This document shows, piece by piece, positions 56,721 through 64,000 of a stretch of 64,000 nucleotides of DNA. The notes beneath the pieces are model-generated. The model worked only from the letters and a program-made list of their open reading frames with translations, was not told the DNA's origin and searched no databases. The position numbers were made by a program, and so were the translations under genes. Numbering within the stretch: the stretch's first letter is position 1; each line of letters begins with the position of its first letter. The stretch comes from Hibiscus mutabilis (taxonomy: Eukaryota; Streptophyta; Magnoliopsida; Malvales; Malvaceae), in assembly GCA_019671005.1 (NCBI GenBank), contig CM033744.1, positions 15,864,128-15,928,127 of the forward strand, written 5' to 3'.

Positions 56721-58438
56721 AGACATGTTGTTTTGGCCTTGTAACAATGCTCCCCCTACAAACATGGAATCAAACTTTGATTTTTGGTACCAAATCTTTT
56801 TGGGTCCATGAACATTAGTTCTCAAAATCTTAGATCCCTTAGGAATCCAAGAGGCTATCTCATTTACATTGTTAGAAGCAATAACAATTTTAGGAATCCA
56901 CACATTTCTAACTTTCTTAACATAATAAGGCCTTGAATGCCCTCCATGTTTGTACCCATCAAAGTTTCTTTTTACATGGTTGGGTTTTGAAGATTGCCCT
57001 TTTTCAAAACTTGGTTTCCCAACCTTGTTCAAAGAAGCTTTGAGATCATTTACCTCCCTGAGGTAATGATCCTTCAATTCGGAAAGAAGGTTATTTAAAT
57101 CAATATTTTCTTGTTCAAAATATTTTTGATTATCTTTTAAATCACTAACCTTCTTTTCGAGTTCCGAGTTGGTTTTAGATAAGGAATCATTTTGGTTTTT
57201 CAAATCAAGGATAGTTTTCTTATTTTCAAAACGGATTCCTTATATTTTTCAACCAATTCGTCATAAGCCTCTTGTAACTCATTAAAATCATCAAATAATT
57301 CATCATAAGTAGGATCATTTAATGAGTTAGAGGTTACCTTAGGGTCCTCCTCCAAGGCCATGAGAAAAAGATTAGCAACTTCTTGTTCCTCATCACTTGA
57401 AGACTCTTCATCACTCCAAGTGGCTACTTGGGCCTTGTACTTCTTTTTCATCTTGAAGCCTTTCTTCTTGAGTTAAAGACAATCGATCTTGAGGTGTCCC
57501 GGCTTCTTACATTCGTAGCACACAATAGGATCATTTTCTTCTTCCTTGCTCTTACTCTTGAAATCCTTTCTTCTATTGAACTTCCTTCTCCGGTTGGATC
57601 TCATGAGCCGAGTGAATCGTTTGGCTAGCATAGCCAACTCCTCATCTTCCTCATCGCTTGAACCACTCTCTTCTTGTGAAGCTTTGAGAGCAATTCCAAG
57701 TTTCTTATTTTCTACTTCTTTCTTCTCAACCTTATTTTTTTCTCTTTTTCTCTTTCTTGCTTCATGATCTCATGGGTTAGGAGAGAACCCACAAGAGCAT
57801 CAAGCTTCAAGGTCTTCAAGTCCTTTGCCTCGATGATAGCCGTCCTCTTCCCATCCCATGACTCGGGAAGAGAATATAAGAGCTTACGAACAAGCTTGTC
57901 TTCGGGAAAGACTTCTCCAAACCCCTTGAGACCATTTACAATGACGGAGAAGCGATCGAACATCTTGGTGACGTTCTCATCGGGCTCCATCTTGAAATTT
58001 TCGTAGCTTAGATTGAGGAGTCCAATCTTGGTCTCCTTTACATCGTTGGTGCCTTCATAGGTGGTCTCTAGCTTGTCTCACACCTCTTTTGCACTTGTAC
58101 ATGAGGACATCTTCGAATATTCATCGGGTCCAAGTGCACAAAAGAGCATGTGCAAGGCCTTTTTTGTTTATTTGCAATTTCTTTTTTTCTTCATCGGTCA
58201 TTTCTTGCTTGACCTTGGGAATTTGCCTTCCTCCTTCTTCCTTCATTGGGATAGATGGTCCATCTTCGATTACATCCCAAAGAACATAGTCGTTGGATTT
58301 GATGAATAGCCTCATTCGATTCTTCCAATATGGATAGTTGTCTCCATTGAAAAAGGGTGGTTTGGAGATAGATTGAGACTCGTACATGTGGTTGCATGAA
58401 GTAGAAGCCATGGCTGAAGTGTCGGTTGATTGAATCAC
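56703..58438 (-). pseudogene. Gag of element D, broken by frameshifts
   Basis: Start: MASTSCNHMYESQSISKPPF with NGDNYPYWKNRMRLFI (copia Gag N-terminus). Frame change near 58121, then EPDENVTKMFDRFSVIVNGL, KLVRKLLYSLPESWDGKRTA (capsid), frame change near 57712, then zinc knuckle CYECKKPGHLKIDC at 57479-57520, and a long acidic and coiled-coil part (ATWSDEESSSDEEQEVANLF, YDELFDDFNELQEAYDELVE) to 56703. Three frames are needed, so no single Gag is made, though each segment is well preserved. Confidence 0.8.
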
Positions 58439-58482
58439 CTTCTAGGATCGCCTCAACGATTGTTAGACCTTCGGTTGAGTAT

Positions 58483-58496
58483 GGCTTTGATACCAA
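58483..58496 (-). promoter_or_regulatory. Primer-binding site of element D
   Basis: Minus-strand TTGGTATCAAAGCC, tRNA-iMet type, two bases inside the 5' LTR. Confidence 0.85.
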
Positions 58497-58498
58497 TT

Positions 58499-59913
58499 GT
58501 TAGGATAATCAATCAACATCGAAAGTAGCCAAGAGGGGGTTAATTGGCAATTTAAAATTTTTGGAAGCAAATAAAAAGATAGAAAATGGGACACAATGAT
58601 TTATAGTGGTTCAACCTTCTAATAAGGTCTACGTCCACTACCTTAGCTTCCTACTAAGGATTTTAACTAGTTTCACTATGAAATCTTCCCCTTTTCTAGG
58701 CTAAGAAGGCAACTGTTACAAAGGATCAAAGCTTTCTACCCAAAGCTTGATCAAGATTCACTCTTGTACAAGAAAGGTAAATGGCAAAGTAATAAGATCC
58801 TCACAAGGTATATATTTGCCCAATTTACAAGAACACTCAACCCCAAACTTGAAATAAAAGATTACAATGAAATACACACGTTGGGTACAAGAATTTGACT
58901 CTAAGAACACAAGGGTTGGATTTTTGCTTGAGTACTTGAATGTTGTTCAATCTAGGTTCATTGGTTGTTGTTGCTGCATTGGAGACTTGTATTTATACCC
59001 TCTTATTGAATTCTAGTCGTTTGGGTTGTTGAAGTCATCAATAGAGCCGTTGGGGACCATCTTTCTCGCAATAAATACAATCTGGTGAACAACCGTATCG
59101 GTACATGAAGTCCTGTATCGATACCTATTACAACAAAAATATAGCCATTGTAGAAAGTGTATTGATACGCGAGAGGCCGTATCGAAATGGTTATAGTGTA
59201 AAATAGGGCCATACCGAAATGGCAAGGGCCGTATCGGTACGAGTTTTGCTTACTAGAATCTTGGATGAAAAAGTGTATCAGTACGCCTAGGGGTGTATCG
59301 GTACGGGTTAACCGAAATTTAAAGTTTGAGGATTCCAGTAACTGACAAGCAACGGTCAAAAAAATTTAATGCAAAGATCTTTGAAGATCTTGACAAACCT
59401 ATCGGTACGGGGTTAACCGTATCGGTACATTTTGAAATTTCTTAAATCCAGATTTCAAACCGTATCGAAACATCATGTACTGGATCGGTACGAGTATAAA
59501 TTTCTTAAACCTAGATTTCAAACCATATCGAAACGAGTGTGAGCCGTATCGAAATGCTAAGCTTAAAATGCTTGCCTAGATGAATATCGTATCAAATCGG
59601 GAGAGGCCGTATCGAAACGTCTCGTTTAAAATGTAGGCTAAGTCTGAAGACCGTATCGAAACTAGCTGGGCCATATCGGTACACTTTGCAAAAACAAATT
59701 CCAGTAGCCAATTTCTATATCGAAACACCAACGGGTGTATCGATACGCTTGGGCGTATTTATGTAGTTTGGCTTGAAAACACTTAGAAAAATTTGGGTTT
59801 AAGTTTTAGACTTCAAAGATAATTTTTCTTGCCGTTCTGTGAGACTTTTGAGTACTTAAAAATTTATTTTCTTTTTCAATTTTGTTATATAAAAATCAAA
59901 CATAGGTTTTACA
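58499..59913 (-). repeat. 5' LTR of element D
   Basis: 1415 bp, mate of 49831-51223. TATA-like GTATAAATAC on the minus strand at 58989-58998. Contains the palindrome cluster again at 59095-59750, with a few extra units (near 59398-59425 and 59525-59550) compared with the 3' LTR. Confidence 0.9.
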
Positions 59914-59918
59914 AAATC

Positions 59919-60427
59919 TACCCCTTAGGAGTATAGATTGGATCTTAATCAAATTGGTTTATTAAAAAGCATGCACTATAGAGATATAAGGGTTTTTACA
60001 TGATCAATTTAGGGCAATGACCATCGAGAGATGTTTTGCTAATTTTGAATCGCTCGGAAAACAATGCCAAGACAGGTTGTTATTAAAGGCTAGCACGGTA
60101 TGAATAGCGTGAAAACCAGGCATTCCCTGCCAATGCTCATCATTCATTAAAGCACCTTCCTTGCCAACGTCTTTACTCTACTTTTATTTCTTTTCTATTC
60201 AATTATTTCCAAAACAAACTTCAAAACAACTTTTTCTCAAGGCAAGTAACAATCAAAGACAATTGAATTCCAAGTCAATCTTTGTGGGATCGATACTCAG
60301 CTTAACTGTTGTATTACTTGCAAATCGTGTATACTTGCACGCAAAAGACTCATCTTAGCACTATTTTATACTTTTCCAATACATATCTTCTGCCCCCTTT
60401 TGCCAGCATTCACTTAGAGAGTCTACA
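59919..60427 (+). repeat. 5' LTR of element E, second part
   Basis: Continues E's LTR after element D and ends GAGAGTCTACA. Includes the Athila-typical TGTGGGATCGATACTCAGC near 60285. Frames at 60161-60358 are LTR shadows. Confidence 0.8.
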
Positions 60428-60432
60428 AGTTT

Positions 60433-60450
60433 TGGCGCTGTTACCGAGGA
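60433..60450 (+). promoter_or_regulatory. Primer-binding site of element E
   Basis: TGGCGCTGTTACCGAGGA follows the 5' LTR by five bases. It is the Athila/Tat type with a few changes. Confidence 0.8.
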
Positions 60451-60536
60451 TTGCAACAGAATTGATTTTTTTTCAAATTTTTACTTGTCTTTCTTTTAAT
60501 TTTAATTCAGTTTTTACCTTTTGTTTTTATCGGTGT

Positions 60537-62507
60537 ATGACCAGAAGCAATCATGTGGTGGAGGAGTGGCCATACGATCCAGAAATTGAGAAAACCTTAC
60601 GGAGGTTAAAAAGAAGATTTCGAGAGATGCAAAACCCAGGAAATGGAGGGAATGGTGTGGTGAACAATGGAGGAAATCCACTTAACAATGGGATACCACC
60701 ACCACATGTTGTCCCAGTTGTTAATGAAGAGAGACCTATTACAGAACATTCGGCACCAACCATTGACAATTTAATGCCGGACTTGTTGGCACAGAGGTAA
60801 ATGTTGTTAATTTTGAACTTAAACCGGTAATGATTCAAACTCTTTTGAATGTAGGTCAGTTTGATGGAGCACTTACTGGAGATCCGAGGCAACATCTAAA
60901 GGAGTTCAATGGAGATTTTCCAGTTATTTCAACAAAATGGAGTACCTCAAGATACCGTGAAACTGAAGTTATTCACCTTTTCCTTGAGAGATAGAGCTAG
61001 GGCTTAGCTCAATTCCTTGCCACCTGGCTCAGTCACTTCATGGGCAGGCCTATGCCAGAAGTTCTTGACAAGATTCTAGCCACCAACACTCACTGCCAAG
61101 CTACGAGGTGAGACCATTACATTCAGGCAGGCTGAGGATGAGACCTTATATGATGCCTGAGAAAGATTTAAAAATCTACTGAGGAGGTGTCCTATGCATG
61201 GAATTTCGAATTAGACTCAAATACAAACCTTTTACAATGGATTAAATACACAAACAAGGACTGTTGTTGATGTTTCAATAGCCGGTCTGTTGCTTGACAA
61301 GACGTATACCGAGGCTGTTGACATTTTAGAGAGGATTGCAATCAACGATTTTGAATATCTTGTTGCTAGACTTGGGACCGAAACTAAAACCAATGGGAAA
61401 TTTCAGGTTGATGAACTAACGTCCATCCATGCTGAGATTTCCAGCCTTACTAGCATGGTAAGATCTTTGCAAAAGAACAATGAGGCCCAAGAAGTCAAAG
61501 CATTAGACCCATTTTGTACAATTTATGGAGAGAATCATCATGTGGATGAATGCCCTACCAACCCTGAATCGATAAACTTTGTTGGCAATGTTAATCATTA
61601 CTATAATCCTAACTCCAATACTTATAATGCAGGTTGAAGACAACACCCTAACTTAGCATGGGGAAATCAAGGAGGTAACCAGTACAATGCCCAACACCAA
61701 AATACCCAGAGGCAGAATAACAATGCCATGCAAGCTTTCAAAAACAATGGCATGCCAACATTCTATCAGAATGCCATACCACAGAAAGCTCAAAATAATT
61801 TCCAGCAAGTGCAGAGATTCAACCAAGTAGGCACTCTCATAGATTACATGGAAAGGAATGATGCCACAGTCCAGAGTTTGGCAGCATCAATGAGGAACTT
61901 GGAAGTTCAAATTGGACAGATTTCCAATGCACTCAACAATCGACCCCAAGGAGCATTGCCAAGTGACACTGAAGATACCCGGCACAAAGAAAATGAGCAA
62001 TTTAAAGCCATAACTCTTCGGAGCAGTAAGCAGTGTGAGGTGGAGAAGGCTGCTAAGCAACCAGTTAACTGCCAAATCAAGAAGCCAGTGCCAGCAGAAA
62101 ACCCCAGGGAAGTAGAGAAAGAGGAGCCAAACATAGATGATGTCAGTAGCAATGCCAAAACAGATGCCAAAATAGATGCCAGAATTGATGCCAACTACAT
62201 TGATGCCAGCATTGCCTTGGCAAAGCCAGCAGCACCGACATATGTTTATCCGCCACCACCATTTCCAGCGAGACTTCAAAAGTATAAGCAAGACCAACAA
62301 TTCAAGCGTTTGTTGGAGGTTCTTAAGCAATTTCAAATCAACATTTCATTGGTAGAAGCCCTTGAGCAGATGTCCAACTATGTTAAATTTATGAAGGACC
62401 TCCTATCCAAGAAAAGAAAGTTGAGAGACATTGAAACTATTGCTTTGACTGAGGGATGGAGTTCCATTTTCCTAAACCGATTGCCACCAAAGTTAATAGA
62501 TCCATGA
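60537..62507 (+). pseudogene. Gag of element E
   Basis: From ATG at 60537: MTRSNHVVEEWPYDPEIEKT, a Gly/Asn-rich stretch and TIDNLMPDLLAQR, then a frameshift near 60800. Capsid parts follow in other frames (FTFSLRDRARA, LNSLPPGSVTSWAGL, ITFRQAEDETLYDA). The last frame, 61290-62507, has one TGA near 61635. It carries SLLDKTYTEAVDILERIA-like sequence (LLDKTYTEAVDI), a knuckle-like CTIYGENHHVDECP, a Gln/Asn-rich tail and the block SVALEQM-like VEALEQMSNYVKFMKDLL. An imperfect DAKIDARIDANYIDAS repeat lies at 62145-62220. Clear Athila Gag, not functional. Confidence 0.8.
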
Positions 62508-63280
62508 AGTTTTACCATTCCTTGTACCATTGGCAACAAATTCACGGGCAAGGAACTATGTGACTTAGGAGCCAACATCAACTTGATGCCAATGTCAGTT
62601 TTTCAAAAACTTGACGTAGAAGCAAGACCTACCACGGTGACACTCCAGCTGGCAGACCGGTCCTATGCCCATCCCAAGGTTAAGATTGATAATGTGTTGG
62701 TAAAGGTAGACAAATTTATTTTTCCATCTAATTTTATCATTTTGGATTATGAGGCTGATATTAATGTCCTGGTTATTTTGGGTAGACCTTTCCTTGCCAC
62801 GGGTAAGGCTTTGATTGATATTCATAAAGCGGAACTAATAATGCGCATGAATGACCAGCAAGTTACATTTAATGTGTTTCAAGCTTTGAAATATGCAGAT
62901 GAACCTGATGAGTGCCAAGCAGATGAGATGATAGAATCCATCTACACTTTGGACACGACACAGTTATGCCAGAATACAGAATTTGATGCCAGCAACTTAG
63001 ATGGCAAAGCTAAACTGTTTGAGGAACCAGAAGAATCGGTCTTGGAGGCCGAGAATGTGAGTTATTTTGAGCCACTATAGTTGGCCGGCATAGAGATCAA
63101 GACACCTAGACCATCAATTGAGGAGCCACCATTGTTGGAACTAAAACCATTGCCAAATCACTTGAAGTATGCTTATTTAGGTAACCACTTGACTCTGCCA
63201 GTGATCATTGCCACTGATCCACTAATGATCAGGAAGAAAGATTGTTGGCAACATTACGCAATTATAAGCAAGCATTAGGA
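62508..63280 (+). pseudogene. Protease region of element E
   Basis: Same frame as the end of gag: FTIPCTIGNKFTGKELCDLG and ANINLMPMSVFQKLDVEARP (active-site DLGA, as usual in Athila), then VKVDKFIFPSNFIILDYEAD and VILGRPFLATGKALIDIHKA. The frame then crosses a TAG near 63078 into LKPLPNHLKYAYLGNHLTLP, the conserved lead into RT. A frameshift follows near 63240. Stops at 62505 and 63078 divide what should be one polyprotein. Confidence 0.8.
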
Positions 63281-64000
63281 TGGACCCTGGCAGGCATCCG
63301 AGGGATTAGCCCAACCATTTGCATGCACAAAATTATCTTGGTGGAGTACCATGGCATGATCATTCAAGGCCAAAAGAGGCTAAACCCAAGCATGAAAGAG
63401 GTAGTGAAAAAAGAGATCATAAAATAGCTCGATGCCGGGATTATATATCTCATCTCTGATAGCTCTTGGGTTAGCTCGGTGCAATGTGCCAAAGAAGGGT
63501 GGCATGACCGTGGTACAAAATAGTAAAGCTGAATTGATTCTTTCTAGAACTATCAGAGGATGGAGAGTGTGCATGGACTATAGGAGGCTGAACAATGCCA
63601 CGAGGAAGGACCACTTCCCATTGCCATTCATTGGTCAGATGCTAGACAGGTTGGTAGGTAAAGCTTTCTATTGTTTTTTGGATGGTTATTCAGGTTATAA
63701 TTAGATTTCCGTCGCCCATGGGGATCAAGAGAAGACCACGTTCATGTGCCCTTATGGGATTTTTGCGTTTAGAAGGATGCCATTCGGCCTATGCAACGCA
63801 CCGGTAACATTTCAACATTGCATGATGTGCACAATATGGAAGTATTCATGGATGACTTCTCAGTGTTTGGCAAAAAATTTGAGGAATGTCTTCAAAGTTT
63901 AGAGCAAGTCTTGAAGAGATGCATAGAGACAAACCTAGTGTTGAACTGGGAAAAATGCCACTTCATGGTGAAGGAGGGAATTGTTCTCAGGCACAAGGTA
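63242..64000 (+). pseudogene. Reverse transcriptase of element E, runs off the window
   Basis: LLATLRNYKQALGWTLAGIR, GISPTICMHKIILVEYHG, LNPSMKEVVKKEIIK (stop) LDAG, then GWRVCMDYRRLNNATRKDHF, CFLDGYSGYN (first catalytic Asp, near 63680), FMCPYGIFAFRRMPFGLCNA. About fifteen residues are lost after QHCMM, and the catalytic box FMDDFSVFG follows in another frame (63845-63871). It ends at LVLNWEKCHFMVKEGIVLRH at the window edge. Broken by several stops and shifts. Confidence 0.85.

Larger units (their letters stand above)
49831..59913 (-). mobile_element. Element D: SIRE-like copia retrotransposon, minus strand, complete with TSD AAATC
   Basis: LTRs at 49831-51223 and 58499-59913, both TGTTAGGATAATC to GGTTTTACA on the plus strand. 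Exact AAATC duplications at 49826-49830 and 59914-59918. A tRNA-iMet-type primer site and a polypurine tract sit in the right places for minus orientation. Coding order is gag, protease, integrase, RT, RNase H, plus an extra frame before the 3' LTR. It is the youngest-looking coding region of the stack, but frameshifts in gag, integrase and RT make it defective. Confidence 0.9.
48723..64000 (+). mobile_element. Element E: Athila-like gypsy element, plus strand, 3' end outside window
   Basis: The 5' LTR starts TGAAGATATGTGTTACC at 48723, is split by element D, and ends CTACA at 60427. It is followed by an Athila-type primer site, a gag-protease-RT coding region with stops, and the window edge in RT. 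The LTR start resembles that of element C (CAAAAGTACTNTTTTTA), so C and E are related lineages lying in opposite directions. Confidence 0.85.

Noticed and set aside
60285..60305. Counting ATCGATAC here and CGTATCGAG at 46507 as part of the GTAYCGRTAC clusters
   Set aside because: Single occurrences within a conserved Athila LTR segment, without clustering.

Overview
This window looks like nuclear DNA of a flowering plant, most likely a eudicot. A Malvaceae (cotton-like) source is a guess from the style of the repeats and is not proven. The evidence is wall-to-wall plant LTR retrotransposons (Tekay-type chromovirus, Athila, Ogre/Tat-like, SIRE-like copia), hAT and Mutator-type miniature elements, and a plastid rpl2 fragment. 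I found no intact host gene. Almost every open reading frame belongs to a transposable element, and most are broken.

Layout. 1-108: plastid-derived rpl2 piece on the minus strand. 109-5968: AT-rich DNA with a palindromic MITE-like element, degenerate tandem repeats, a 322-bp tandem duplication, and a segment that recurs at 16012-18090. 5969-15277: a complete but pol-less Ogre/Tat-like LTR element. It keeps only a decayed gag plus a 101-bp satellite-like array and is flanked by a near-matching 5-bp TSD. 15298-18971: a cluster of non-autonomous DNA transposons, several with clean TSDs. For two of them the empty site survives at 4437-4860. 19109-21092: five tandem copies of a roughly 401-bp unit encoding the hAT transposase dimerisation domain. 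21093-24589: a 3.5-kb solo LTR with TSD GGTTG and an internal 46-bp minisatellite. 24595-27053: wreck of a copia element (gag, integrase tail, RNase H end).

27054-64000 is one nested stack. Element A (gypsy, 3.7-kb LTRs, about 0.8 kb of internal sequence) has its second LTR split twice. The first split is element B (Tekay chromovirus, minus strand, 33428-48638). B's own LTR is split by element C (Athila-like, minus strand, 39907-47994, TSD CTTGY). The second split is element E (Athila-like, plus strand, from 48723 past the window end). E's 5' LTR is split by element D (SIRE-like copia, minus strand, 49831-59913, exact TSD AAATC). The order of insertion is A, then B and E, then C into B and D into E. 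Neither A nor E ends inside the window.

Most interesting signals: clusters of a palindromic 10-mer (GTAYCGRTAC) in LTRs of three unrelated families (A, B, D); a second palindromic word (TTGCCNNGGCAA) scattered through LTR and coding parts of C; a 401-codon extra reading frame downstream of pol in D; an in-frame 24-bp minisatellite between the RNase H and integrase parts of C; and the hATC array whose repeat unit appears to include the edge of the neighbouring solo LTR. Domain names come from reading the translations by eye; no database search was possible.
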